Origin: Mycetocola saprophilus
GTDB taxonomy: Bacteria > Actinomycetota > Actinomycetes > Actinomycetales > Microbacteriaceae
Length of the DNA stretch: 64,000 nucleotides
Direction: 5' to 3'
NCBI RefSeq assembly: GCF_000718085.1
Contig: NZ_JOEC01000002.1
Location: 496,001 to 560,000, forward strand
The translations under genes were made by a program, and so were the position numbers. This document shows positions 8,767 through 18,500 of the stretch, piece after piece (within the stretch, counting starts at the first letter, position 1; every line of letters starts with the position of its first letter). Under the pieces are notes generated by a model. That model ran no database searches, was not told where the DNA came from, and saw nothing but the letters and a program-made list of their open reading frames with translations.

Positions 8767-9792
8767 ATGAGCTCACAGCCGAGTTTGCGTGACCGCCTGG
8801 CGGAGCGCCCCGCAGTACCGGTGCCGAATCACCCGGACGTGGTGACCTGGCGCGCGGCCGGACCCGAGGATATCGACGCAATCTGGCGGCTCCAGCGGGC
8901 CGCCGACGAGATCGATAGTCCCGAACGACTGAGCCCACGCTCGGCGATCACCGAGACGTTTGAAACCTCGAACGTCGACCCGACCCGGGACACCCTGGTG
9001 GGCCTGGCCGAGAACGGCGAGTACGTGGCCCACGCGCTGTGCGTGGTCGCCGGCGGGCATGCGACACGGGTGCAGTCATATCTGTTTGGGGCCGTACATC
9101 CGCTCTGGCGGGGGCGCGGGATCGGCGGCGAGGTGCTGGCCTGGCAGCTGGCGCGCTCGGCCGAGCAGCTTGCCGAATACGACCTCGGTCTCCCCGGCTG
9201 GAGCATGCTCTACGCGGATGCGCACAACCCGGCGCTGCAGGCGCTGGCACGCACCCACGGACTCGTGCCGGAGCGCTACTACCAGGAGATGCGGCATCCG
9301 CTGGGCGCGCCGGTCACCCCGCTGGCCCCGCCCGAGGGGGTGCGGATCGTCAACTGTACCGAGGAGTACTACGACCGCACCCGGATCGCCCGCAACGATG
9401 CCTTCCGCGATAACTGGGGGTCCCAACCCAACACCAAGGAGCGCTGGAACCGGCTGGTTCGCGGCGGCCACTTCCGCGGAGATCTGTCGTTTGTGGCCCT
9501 GGCCAACGATGATGGGGGCAAACAGGAACGGGTGGTGGGCTTCGCGCTGAGCACGGTGACCGAACCGGCCGAGGACGCGCTGATCGAGCTGGTCGGCGTG
9601 ATTCGCGATTGGCGCGGGCGCCGGCTGGCCCCCGCGCTGCTCACCCACCTGCTGAACGCCGGGGTCGAGGGGGATCTGCCGTCGGTGATCCTCGAGGTCG
9701 ACTCGGCCAGCCCCACCGGTGCCAACACCCTGTATGCGGGGCTGGGGTTTGCCAGCGTCGGGGAGACCACGGTCTTTATTCGGGAGTATTAG
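8767..9792 (+). CDS. Tandem GNAT-domain N-acetyltransferase
   Basis: The 341 residues fold as two GNAT domains. The first (about 25-180) has VHPLWRGRGIGGEVLAWQL, the acetyl-CoA loop RGRGIG. The second (about 190-341) has GVIRDWRGRRLAPALLTHLL with the corresponding loop and ends NTLYAGLGFASVGETTVFI. A double-GNAT layout resembles mycothiol synthase (MshD), which is also near this length, but the substrate cannot be told from the sequence and other double-GNAT proteins of unknown role exist. It starts 6 nt after a TAGCCT box without a proper Shine-Dalgarno. It is convergent with the O-acyltransferase. Confidence 0.8.
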   Translation: MSSQPSLRDRLAERPAVPVPNHPDVVTWRAAGPEDIDAIWRLQRAADEIDSPERLSPRSAITETFETSNVDPTRDTLVGLAENGEYVAHALCVVAGGHATRVQSYLFGAVHPLWRGRGIGGEVLAWQLARSAEQLAEYDLGLPGWSMLYADAHNPALQALARTHGLVPERYYQEMRHPLGAPVTPLAPPEGVRIVNCTEEYYDRTRIARNDAFRDNWGSQPNTKERWNRLVRGGHFRGDLSFVALANDDGGKQERVVGFALSTVTEPAEDALIELVGVIRDWRGRRLAPALLTHLLNAGVEGDLPSVILEVDSASPTGANTLYAGLGFASVGETTVFIREY

Positions 9793-9881
9793 ACGGAATC
9801 GGGCGGGATCGATCGCTGACCAGCCGACGGCGGGCCGGAAAGCACCGCCCCGGAAGACGGCGGGCGAGACCGGCCGCGGGG

Positions 9882-11777
9882 CTAGGGGTGGGCGGGCTCG
9901 TGGCGTCGGTAGGACGGAGCCTCGGGCGGACCATCGGATTTTGCCAGGTTCTGGAGGGTGGTGTGCAGGGTCGCCGCGTAGAGGGCCCCGCCGCGGCTGC
10001 CCGGATGGATGCGGTCGGAGGCGAGGAGGTCACCCGCCTGGGGATCGATCGCCGTCGCCCAGTCGCAGAGCCCCACCCGGGGGTGCCCGGCCACGTAGTC
10101 GGCGAGGGTCTGATTGACTCCGGCGATCCACGGTCGCGGCGCATAGGCGTTCACCAGGACCAGGTGACGGCTGGGCCCCACGATTCCGGCGAGTCGATCC
10201 AGCTGGGGGCCACTGATCGTGGCGTTGGTGCCGAGTCCCACCACCACAACCGGGCGGAGGAGACCGGCCGAGGCCTGCTCCTGAATCAGATCCAGGCCCG
10301 CATTCATGTTGCGCGAGACCGCCGCATCCACGGCGATGCCCGGGAACGCCTCCTGCAGGGAGGGTGCCGCCGCGAGCATCACCGAGTCGCCGATCGCGCT
10401 CATCTCGGAGCCGTCGGCTAGCCCCTCGGGGGTGAGCGTGGGCTTCGGGGCAATCGGGCCCGGATAGCCGGACTTGAGGCTCTGCGCCCCCTCCTCGATC
10501 AGCTGCTGGGCGCTGCCCTGGGTCGGGGCAAACACCAGACCGGACACCCCCACGCCGGCGGCCAGGGCGGCGATAGTGACCAGCGAGGCCATCACGATCC
10601 GCGGCTTGGGGAATCGCCAGATGCGGGCGTGCAGCGCGCGCAGGTAGGGAAGGAAGCCCAGCTTACGAATCGGGTTCTCGACAAAGCGATAGGAGAGAAT
10701 CGCGAGGACCACCGTGAGCGCGATGGCGACCAGTGCGAGCAGCGGCGAGGGCGCACCGGTGGTGGCCTGGCCGGGGAACGCGGCGATCAGCAGGACCAAC
10801 AGCGGCCAGTGCCAGAGGTAGAGTCCGTAGGAGCGGGCACCGATATAGCGCAGGGGCGCCATATCCAGCACCCGGGACCAGATGCCCCCGGAGATGGCCG
10901 ACCACACCAGCAGCACGGCGAGGACCGAGACCATCGGCAGGCCCCAGCGGAAGGTCGCGTGACCGCTCTCCCGCAGTCCCCAGACGGCAATCGCGATCGC
11001 GGACAGTGCGATCATGCCCACCAGGTCACGCTGCCAACTCGAACGTTCCATCCGCCGAAGAGCGTCCAGGGGTGCACGGGACTGGGCCACCAGGGCCGCC
11101 GCGAGGGTGGCCCCGATCAGCAGGCCGAAGCTGTGGCTGTCGGTGCCGTAGTAGATCCGGGTGACGTTTGCGCCCATCGCGGTCAGGGCCCACATCCAGC
11201 CCATCCCCGCGAGCGTGCCCGCGGCCAGCAGGCCCACGCGCAGCCAGGGCCGACGAATCAGCAGCAGCGCCAGCAGCAGAATCGGCCAGATCAGATAGAA
11301 CTGTTCCTCGACCGAGAGCGACCAGAGGTTCCGCAGCAGCTCGGGGGTCGTGGTGTCGAAGTAGCCGTTTCCGGTGGCCAGGGCGACCCAGTTATAGGCG
11401 AATGTGGCCGCGCCGAGGACCTGCGTGCGCAAGCCCACCAGCAGATCACCGTGGATCAGGGGAGCGAGCGCGGTGGCGGTTCCCACCACGAGGACCAGCG
11501 CGGGCAGGAGCCGGCGCGCACGCCTCAGCCAGAAGCGACCCAGCCGAATCCGTCCGGTACCGGCATGCTCGCGCAGCAGCAGCGTGGTGATCAGGAAACC
11601 ACTGATCACAAAGAACATGTCCACCCCGATAAACCCGCCGGGGGCCAGGGCCGGGGCCGCGTGATACACGATCACCAGGATCACGGCGATGGCCCGCAGA
11701 CCGTCGAGTCCGGGCAGGTGAAAACGTCCGGCCGCCGTGGCGGTGGGGGTGGGGCTGAGGGTGGGTGCGCTGCTCAT
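9882..11777 (-). CDS. Membrane O-acyltransferase (OafA/YrhL type) with SGNH domain
   Basis: A 631-residue integral membrane protein that would acetylate a cell-surface polymer such as peptidoglycan or glycan. The N-terminal part (about 20-380) is an acyltransferase-3 domain with about ten membrane helices. It contains the family signature HLPGLDGLRAIAVILVIVYHA and the histidine of VYHAAP. The C-terminal part (about 430-620) is an SGNH-like esterase or transferase domain outside the membrane: the Ser block is AIGDSVML, the Asn block GLGTN, and the Asp-His pair DRIHP. The start is supported by AAGGAG, with a TACTCT box about 10 nt further upstream. It is divergent from truA with only 73 bp between starts. 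Confidence 0.9.
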   Translation of the reverse strand: MSSAPTLSPTPTATAAGRFHLPGLDGLRAIAVILVIVYHAAPALAPGGFIGVDMFFVISGFLITTLLLREHAGTGRIRLGRFWLRRARRLLPALVLVVGTATALAPLIHGDLLVGLRTQVLGAATFAYNWVALATGNGYFDTTTPELLRNLWSLSVEEQFYLIWPILLLALLLIRRPWLRVGLLAAGTLAGMGWMWALTAMGANVTRIYYGTDSHSFGLLIGATLAAALVAQSRAPLDALRRMERSSWQRDLVGMIALSAIAIAVWGLRESGHATFRWGLPMVSVLAVLLVWSAISGGIWSRVLDMAPLRYIGARSYGLYLWHWPLLVLLIAAFPGQATTGAPSPLLALVAIALTVVLAILSYRFVENPIRKLGFLPYLRALHARIWRFPKPRIVMASLVTIAALAAGVGVSGLVFAPTQGSAQQLIEEGAQSLKSGYPGPIAPKPTLTPEGLADGSEMSAIGDSVMLAAAPSLQEAFPGIAVDAAVSRNMNAGLDLIQEQASAGLLRPVVVVGLGTNATISGPQLDRLAGIVGPSRHLVLVNAYAPRPWIAGVNQTLADYVAGHPRVGLCDWATAIDPQAGDLLASDRIHPGSRGGALYAATLHTTLQNLAKSDGPPEAPSYRRHEPAHP

Positions 11778-11838
11778 ATCTCCTTCCAGAGTAGACAGGT
11801 CCCTCCGACAGGGCCGAATCGGTCGCGCATTTGGCCGG

Positions 11839-11844
11839 TAAACT
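11839..11844 (+). promoter_or_regulatory. Putative -10 box (TAAACT) of truA
   Basis: TAAACT ends 6 nt before the GTG at 11851; no ribosome site is visible, so truA looks leaderless. Confidence 0.5.
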
Positions 11845-11850
11845 CGCAGG

Positions 11851-12783
11851 GTGACATCTCAAGACTCCACCTCCGTACCCGCCGAGTCCACCCGCATCCG
11901 GCTGGACCTGGGCTATGACGGCACCGACTTTGCCGGCTGGGCCAAGCAGCCCGGCCTGCGCACGGTGCAGGAGGTCCTCGAATCGGCGGCCCACCAGACC
12001 TTCGGCTATCAGGGGGACCCGATTCGACTGACGGTGGCCGGCCGCACCGATGCCGGCGTGCACGCCGAGGCACAGGTGGCCCACCTGGATCTCACCCCGG
12101 AGCGAGTCGAACGGATGCGCCGCGCGCGTACCTCCGACGGTAACCCCGAACCCGATGTGGCGCACGCCCTGCTGCGCCGTATTAACGGGGTCCTGGGCCT
12201 GCACTCCGATGTCTGGCTGCACTCGGCACGCGTGGTCGACGCCGGATTCAACGCCCGATTCTCGGCCCTCTCGCGCAGCTATCGCTACCGGATCGCCGAT
12301 GCCCAGGCCTGGAAGGACCCGCTCTCGCGGCGCACCACCCTCTGGTACCCGCGCCCGCTGAGCCTCGAGGTCCTGGACCGGACGGCCGCGAGCCTGGTGG
12401 GTCTGCATGACTTTGCCGGATTCTGCCGTCCCCGGGTCGGGGCCACCACGATTCGCAACCTCACCGATTTCCGCTGGCGTCGGGACGCCGACGGCGTGCT
12501 CATTGCCGAGCTCTCCGCCGATGCGTTCTGCCACTCGATGGTGCGCTCACTGGTGGGGGTGTGTATCGCGATGAGTGTGGAGTCGCTGCCCGCCGATGCG
12601 ATTGCCGGACTGTTGCAGGCGACCAAGCGTGGGCACAGCAACGGCTTTGCCACCGCCCCCGCGCACGGCCTGAGCCTCACCAACGTGGAGTACCCCGAGG
12701 ATTCGCTGCTCGCGGCCCGGGCCGAGCTCACCCGGCAGCGCCGCGAATCGACCACCCCGATGCCCGGAGAGCCCGGATACTAG
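11851..12783 (+). CDS. truA: tRNA pseudouridine(38-40) synthase
   Basis: TruA makes pseudouridine in the anticodon arm of many tRNAs. The catalytic Asp is in the motif VAGRTDAGVHAEAQ near residue 70. The C-terminal half has SRSYRYRI and the family's FCRPR/FCHSMVRSLVG segments. At 310 residues it is longer than the roughly 270-residue enterobacterial enzyme; the extra length lies mainly in an insertion around residues 85-110 and at the C-terminus. Its position just before rplM-rpsI is the usual actinobacterial one. The GTG start is leaderless by inspection. The closing segment LTRQRRESTTPMPGEPGY has no known function. Confidence 0.95.
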   Translation: MTSQDSTSVPAESTRIRLDLGYDGTDFAGWAKQPGLRTVQEVLESAAHQTFGYQGDPIRLTVAGRTDAGVHAEAQVAHLDLTPERVERMRRARTSDGNPEPDVAHALLRRINGVLGLHSDVWLHSARVVDAGFNARFSALSRSYRYRIADAQAWKDPLSRRTTLWYPRPLSLEVLDRTAASLVGLHDFAGFCRPRVGATTIRNLTDFRWRRDADGVLIAELSADAFCHSMVRSLVGVCIAMSVESLPADAIAGLLQATKRGHSNGFATAPAHGLSLTNVEYPEDSLLAARAELTRQRRESTTPMPGEPGY

Positions 12784-12894
12784 CGTTCGGCATGTGCGCT
12801 CGGTTTGACCCGGCCCATACTCTCGCGTAAGCTCGACTATTGGTGTGTGTTCCCGTCATGGGACGCGCGCCCGAAGTTGAGCCCTCCACCTTGT

Positions 12895-12914
12895 GTGTTC
12901 CCGCTCGGGAACAC
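12895..12914 (+). other. Hairpin in the rplM leader
   Basis: GTGTTCCC (12895-12902) pairs with GGGAACAC (12907-12914) around a 4-nt loop, in a 185-nt leader. The same GTGTGTTCCCG sequence occurs once earlier, at 12845-12855, next to a partial inverse. This could be an L13 or S9 autoregulatory site, but no known leader family was recognised. Confidence 0.35.
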
Positions 12915-12968
12915 CGCACGGAGTGGGATTCACGAACATCCAACTTACGACGAGAAAGCAGCACTATC

Positions 12969-13415
12969 GTGACGCGCACTTACTCCCCGAAGGCCAGTGA
13001 AATCCAGCGTGACTGGGTCATCATTGACGCCAACGACATCGTTCTGGGCCGCCTGGCCAGCCACGCAGCAAGCATCCTGCGCGGCAAGAACAAGGCAACC
13101 TTCACCCCCCACCTGGACATGGGTGACTTTGTCATCATCATCAACGCCGACAAGGTAGCCCTGACCGGCCAGAAGGCCGCTCAGAAGCGCGCCTACCGTC
13201 ACTCGGGCTTCCCGGGTGGACTCAAGTCGGTCGGCTACGCCGAGCTGCTCGAGAAGAACCCGGTTCGCGCCGTGGAGAAGGCCATCCGTGGCATGCTCCC
13301 CAAGACCAGCCTGGGCCGTGCCCAGCTGCGCAAGCTGAAGGTCTACGAGGGTGCCGAGCACCCCCACGCCGCACAGCAGCCCAAGCCGTACACCCTCACC
13401 CAGGTCGCGCAGTAA
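12969..13415 (+). CDS. rplM: Ribosomal protein uL13
   Basis: L13 is an early-assembly protein of the large subunit. The 148 residues are full length with the conserved [19 protein letters not shown], the core [22 protein letters not shown], and the C-terminal [13 protein letters not shown]. The GTG at 12969 begins MTRTYSPK, the usual actinobacterial N-terminus; the longer frame upstream is not conserved. It has GAGAAAG upstream. rpsI follows 29 nt later in the same transcript. Confidence 0.97.
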   Translation: MTRTYSPKASEIQRDWVIIDANDIVLGRLASHAASILRGKNKATFTPHLDMGDFVIIINADKVALTGQKAAQKRAYRHSGFPGGLKSVGYAELLEKNPVRAVEKAIRGMLPKTSLGRAQLRKLKVYEGAEHPHAAQQPKPYTLTQVAQ

Positions 13416-13444
13416 GCGCCGAGTCAGACTTAAAGGACATAAAC

Positions 13445-13927
13445 GTGGCGAACATCGCAGAAACCACCGAGCAGGCTCCGGAGAGCTACTCGACCGAAAC
13501 CCCCGCCGCCGAGGCTGTTAAGCCGGCGCGCGTTGTCTCCGTTCCCGGCGCAGCCGTGGGTCGTCGCAAGCAGGCCATCGCCCGCGTGCGCATCGTCCCG
13601 GGTACCGGTGTTATCACCGTCAACGGTCGCGAACTGGCTGACTACTTCCCCAACAAGCTGCACCAGCAGCTGATCAACGACCCCTTCACCGTCCTGGAGC
13701 TGAACGGCTCCTACGACGTGATCGCCCGCATCTCGGGTGGTGGCCCCTCGGGTCAGGCCGGTGCACTGCGTCTGGGCATCGCCCGTTCGCTGAACCAGGT
13801 TGACGAAGAGAACAACCGCGCCACCCTGAAGAAGGCCGGCTTCCTGACCCGCGATGCTCGCATCAAGGAGCGCAAGAAGGCTGGACTCAAGAAGGCACGT
13901 AAGGCTTCGCAGTTCTCGAAGCGCTAA
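13445..13927 (+). CDS. rpsI: Ribosomal protein uS9
   Basis: S9 lies in the head of the small subunit, and its C-terminal SKR tail reaches the P-site tRNA. Residues 35-160 are the conserved domain: [45 protein letters not shown] and the tail [11 protein letters not shown]. About 30 extra acidic and Ala-rich residues precede it, as in other Actinobacteria. The GTG at 13445 follows AAAGGAC. glmM begins 16 nt downstream, so rplM-rpsI-glmM may be one transcript. Confidence 0.97.
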   Translation: MANIAETTEQAPESYSTETPAAEAVKPARVVSVPGAAVGRRKQAIARVRIVPGTGVITVNGRELADYFPNKLHQQLINDPFTVLELNGSYDVIARISGGGPSGQAGALRLGIARSLNQVDEENNRATLKKAGFLTRDARIKERKKAGLKKARKASQFSKR

Positions 13928-13943
13928 GCGCCCGAATCCCCTT

Positions 13944-15308
13944 ATGGCTGGCCTGTTTGGAACAGACGGCGTTCGCGGCCTCGCGAACGGCCTGTTGACG
14001 GCAGACCTGGCCCTCGGCCTCGCTCAAGCTACCGCATCGGTGCTTGGGCGGGGCCGTAGTGCTGAGGTCCGTCAAGCCGCCGGAAAACGTCCGGTGGCAG
14101 TCCTTGCGCGTGACCCGCGTGTGTCCGGGGAGTTCCTCGGTGCCGCGGTGGCGGCGGGACTCGCCTCCAGTGGCGTGGATGTGCTGGATGCGGGAGTGAT
14201 TCCCACCCCCGCCGCCGCCTTCCTGATCGGAAACATCGACGCCGACTTCGGCGTGATGATCTCCGCCTCCCACAACCCCGCCCCGGATAACGGGATCAAG
14301 ATCTTCGCGCGCGGAGGCACCAAGCTGCCCGACGAAGTCGAGGAGCGGATCGAGGCGGCACTCGCCTCGGAGCACCTGCTGCCCACCGGCGGAAACGTGG
14401 GTCGGATTAGTCGTTTCGCCGACGCCGAGGACCGGTATGTGATGCACCTGCTGCAGTCGCTGCCGAACCGCCTGGACGGGATCCACGTGGTCCTGGACTG
14501 CGCCCACGGTGCGGCTGCCGGTGTGTCTCCGGAGACCTTCCGCGATGCGGGGGCCACCGTGACCATCATCGGTAACGACCCCGACGGCGTGAATATCAAC
14601 GACGGCGTGGGCTCGACCCACCTCGACGTGCTGCAGCGCGCGGTGCTGGAACACGGCGCCGACGTGGGCATCGCCCACGATGGTGACGCCGACCGGTGCC
14701 TCGCCGTGGACGCCGCCGGAAACATCATCGACGGCGACCAGATCATGGCGATTCTCGCCGTGGCGCTCAAGGAGCGCGGGCTGCTGACCAAGGACACCCT
14801 GGTGGCCACGGTCATGAGCAACCTGGGCCTGAAAATCGCGATGGCCGAGCACGGCATCACCGTCCTGGAGACCAAGGTGGGCGACCGCTACGTGCTCGAG
14901 GCGATGAACGAGGGCGGCTATGCCCTCGGTGGTGAGCAGTCCGGCCACGTCATCATGAGCGAGCACGCGACCACCGGTGATGGCATCCTGACCGGCCTGC
15001 AGCTGCTGGCCGAGATGGCCCGCACCGGCAAGAGCATCGCCGAGCTGGCCGCGGTCATGACCGTGTATCCGCAGATCCTGGTCAACGTCTCCGGCGTAGA
15101 CCGGGACCGTCTGGGCAGCGATGATGTCCTCGCCGAGGCCGTCGTCGCGGCCGAGGCCGAGCTGGGCGACACCGGCCGGGTGCTGCTGCGTCCCAGCGGG
15201 ACCGAGCCGCTCGTGCGCGTGATGGTGGAGGCTGCCGATCAGCACACCGCCGACACGCTGGCGCACCGCCTCGCGGATATTGTTCGTGAACGGTTGGCTA
15301 TCGCTTAG
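13944..15308 (+). CDS. glmM: Phosphoglucosamine mutase
   Basis: GlmM turns glucosamine-6-phosphate into glucosamine-1-phosphate on the way to UDP-GlcNAc and peptidoglycan. The 454 residues begin [15 protein letters not shown]. The phosphoserine loop is [13 protein letters not shown] near residue 105. The magnesium motif DGDADR is near residue 248, the sugar-binding GGEQSGH near 330, and the phosphate-binding [12 protein letters not shown] near the C-terminus. The ATG at 13944 is chosen over an upstream in-frame extension inside rpsI. glmS, the enzyme one step earlier, is 13 kb downstream in the same window. A strong terminator follows. Confidence 0.97.
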   Translation: MAGLFGTDGVRGLANGLLTADLALGLAQATASVLGRGRSAEVRQAAGKRPVAVLARDPRVSGEFLGAAVAAGLASSGVDVLDAGVIPTPAAAFLIGNIDADFGVMISASHNPAPDNGIKIFARGGTKLPDEVEERIEAALASEHLLPTGGNVGRISRFADAEDRYVMHLLQSLPNRLDGIHVVLDCAHGAAAGVSPETFRDAGATVTIIGNDPDGVNINDGVGSTHLDVLQRAVLEHGADVGIAHDGDADRCLAVDAAGNIIDGDQIMAILAVALKERGLLTKDTLVATVMSNLGLKIAMAEHGITVLETKVGDRYVLEAMNEGGYALGGEQSGHVIMSEHATTGDGILTGLQLLAEMARTGKSIAELAAVMTVYPQILVNVSGVDRDRLGSDDVLAEAVVAAEAELGDTGRVLLRPSGTEPLVRVMVEAADQHTADTLAHRLADIVRERLAIA

Positions 15309-15324
15309 TCGTCTCCCACGCAGA

Positions 15325-15354
15325 CCCCCGTTTCCGCATGGAAACGGGGGTTTT
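15325..15354 (+). terminator. Rho-independent terminator after glmM
   Basis: A perfect 11-bp stem (15325-15335 with 15340-15350) with a GCAT loop is followed by TTTT. Confidence 0.9.
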
Positions 15355-15386
15355 GTGTTTCTATGTGGGGGCTATGTCCACACAAA

Positions 15387-15409
15387 GGGGGACATTTCAG
15401 GACGTCTGT
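15387..15409 (+). promoter_or_regulatory. GH81 box 1, conserved upstream element
   Basis: The core GGGGACATTTCAGGACG lies 98 nt before the first GH81 start. A near copy (20 of 23 positions) stands 101 nt before the second GH81 gene, while much of the sequence between box and start has diverged. A candidate -10 TACTCT follows at 15460-15465. It is best read as a shared operator or activator site; the protein that binds it is unknown. Confidence 0.55.
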
Positions 15410-15507
15410 AATTGAAATATTGCCTGGTCAGATGTAATTTTTCGGACACATTGGTGCGCTACTCTATCGGTGCGAAGCCTCTTCGCCATGACCCTAGAGG
15501 AGCCTCA

Positions 15508-18500
15508 GTGAAACTCTCTCCCTCAGCGGTGCGCGCACTGGGCCTCGGCCTGGTGCCGACGCTCACGCTGGCCGGTGTGCTGATCGCCAGCCCCGTGCTT
15601 GCCGCCCCCGCGCCGAGTCCCGCGCCGCCGGCGCCGCTCGCACGGATTCAGGCCGACACCCCCGCCCCGCCGGCCGATGGTATTCGGGTGGGCAGCGGCT
15701 CGGTGGCCGCCACGCCCCCGCCCGAGGTGGGTCAGGGGGTGCAGGACACCCTGCACCAAAAGCTCTGGATCGACAAGTCGCTGGACGGCACCCCGATCCC
15801 CACCAACGCCTGGTGGACCGACCTGGTGATCTCGAAGTACTCGGGGGATCTCTGGGCCAACCCGCTGGTGGTCTCCAACAGCTCCGATGGTGCGCTGGTG
15901 AGCTCCCCGCGCAGCTGGAATAAGGACGGCACCACGATGCAGCTCGGCGAGGGTGTGCGCGTGGGTGGTCGAGTCGCTCCGCAGCCCGACCCCAGTGACA
16001 CCGTGCTGGCGGACTTCGAGAACGGACTGCCGCAGGGATGGACCGCCACCGGTTCGGCCTTCGCCGGCACATCCACGGGTACCGGCAAGGGACAGAGCGC
16101 CGTGTCCGGCTGGTTGGGCAAGGGCTTCCTGAATAGCTTCACCGATGCCGACGGCGACGGGGCCACCGGGGAGGTGCGTTCGGGCGACTTCACGATCGAT
16201 CGCGACGCCCTGGTCGCCAAGATCGGCGGCGGCAACCACCCCGGCAAGACCGAGCTGCGCGTGGTGGTGGGCGATCAGACCGTGGCCTCGGTCACCGGCG
16301 ACAACAGCGAGAACCTCGCCTGGAAGACCCTGGATCTGACCCCCTGGGCGGGCCAGACCGCCCACCTGGAAATTGTGGATGAGCTGACCGCCGGTTGGGC
16401 CCACATCATGGTGGACCAGATCATGCTCACCAATAAAACCGATGGGCTCGACGACCGGTTCGGATCGGCGTTCAAGGCCGACGATGCGGTGGCCACCGGC
16501 TGGGGCGACTGGAACGTGAACTGGCGGCTGGAAAACGCCCAGGGTCCCGCTCACATCAACGTGAGCGCCGCCCGCGGTGTGCCCTACACCTGGTTCCAGT
16601 TTGATCACGTGACCCCGCAGCTGAGCGTGGCCAAGGATGCCAAGTTTGTGGATGCCGACGGAAACGACCTGAGCTTCCCGGTCACCACCGACCGCTTCGA
16701 GATCATCCAGAACGGTGCCAAGTTTGGTGTGCACGCCCCGGCGAAGACCACCTTCGACCGGGTGGGCGACCAGATTCTGGCGAGTGAGGGCGTGGACCAC
16801 CTGGCAATCAGCGCGGTCCCCGATAACGGGTTTGACCTCAATACCCTGCAGAAGTACGCCTTCGCCCGGGTCACCGGATCCAAGATGACCTACGTCAACA
16901 ACACCCAGACCGGCATGATCGAGCAGAACTGGGCGCTCACCACCGAGCCGCTCGAGGGCACGGGCACCGACACCATCCAGGGCTGGCTCCCGCACCAGTA
17001 TCGCGAGGCCGACCGGTTCGACCCCAAGCTGACCGGCACCACCTACGCCACCCCGCGCGGAGAGATGCGCACCAGCATCGGTCACGATAACTGGACCATG
17101 GCCTATGCCTTCGACGGGATGACCCCGGTCGCAGGCACCCCCGAATCCCTGCCGGATGCCCCCAAGGGCACCGACTACTCCCACGACGTCATGGCCAAGT
17201 TCCTCAGCGACTATGCCGCCAAAACCACCTACGGTAATGACACCTACTGGGGTGGTAAGGACCTGATCCAGCTGGGCGAGTACATGCTCGCCGCCAAGCA
17301 GCTGGGCGAAACCGACTCGTATAACAAGCTCAAGTCCACGCTGCGCACGGCGATGACCGACTGGTTCACCTACACCAAGGGCGAATCCAGCCACTTCTTC
17401 GCGCGCTATGACAGCTGGAAGGCCCTGATCGGATTCAGCGAGTCCTACGGATCCTCGCAGTTCACCGACAACCACTTCCACTACGGCTACTTCACCGCCG
17501 CGGCGGCGATGCTCGCGATCGAGGATCCCGAGTGGGCCAAGGGCTATGGCGGGGTTGCAACCCTGGTGGCCCAGCAGTATGGCAACTGGGACCGCACGTC
17601 CAAGGACTACCCGTACCTGCGCACCTTCGACACCTGGAGCGGCCACTCCTACGCCGGCGGATTCTCCTCCCCGGGCGGCAACAACCAGGAGTCCAGCTCC
17701 GAGGCAATCCAGTCTTGGGCGGGCCTCTACCTGCTGGGCGTGGCCCTGGGCAACACGCAGATGCGTGACGCCGGGGCGATGGGCTATGTGACCGAGCGTG
17801 CCTCGGTGCGCGAGTACTGGCTCAACGTGGGCGGCGCGCTGCCGGCCTCCTACAAGCACTCGACCACCGGCATCCTCTTCGACAGCGGACAGGCGTTTGC
17901 CACCTACTTCTCCGGGGATCCCGCCTGGATCTACGGTATCCAGTGGATGCCCACCGCGCCGTGGATGAACTACCTGGGTTGGGACCGCAAGGCCGCGACC
18001 AAGCAGCTTGATGACATGTTTGCCCTGCGCCCCGACAACCTGGGCGGTGAGGGGGTGCGCGCCGGCAATAAGGCGGGCATCCAAACCTTCGCCAAGGAGT
18101 GGTGGGGGATCGGGACCTACGGGGATATCAAGATCACCGAGGACCGCAAGTCGGCGATCGAGGTACTCAAAAACATCGTCCGCGATAGCGAGAAGAATAA
18201 CCCGGGCTATACGACGCGGAAGGTCCCCGAGAACCCGCTGTACTACGCGGACACCGATTCGCTGATCATCTCGATCGCCAAGGACGGCAGTGTTGTCTTC
18301 CCGGACCAGTACTGGACCCCGGACACCCTGCCCGCCTCGCTCATCCCCACCAAGTATGACGGCGCGATGGTGGATGGTGACCCGGCAAACTGGTCGCCGG
18401 CCAGCCCGCTGCTGCCCTATTTCTCGGTGAACTACACCCCCAACCTCGACGTGATCAACGCGCTGTACGGGATCAAGATCGACGGGTACACCCCGGGCCG

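Noticed and set aside
9793..9881. A terminator between the GNAT and O-acyltransferase genes
   Set aside because: The gap is GC-rich with weak partial stems only; nothing convincing with a T run.
15387..15409. The GH81 box as the end of an insertion sequence
   Set aside because: Both copies are in the same orientation, no transposase is present, and the genes are not bounded by inverted copies. It stays an outside possibility.
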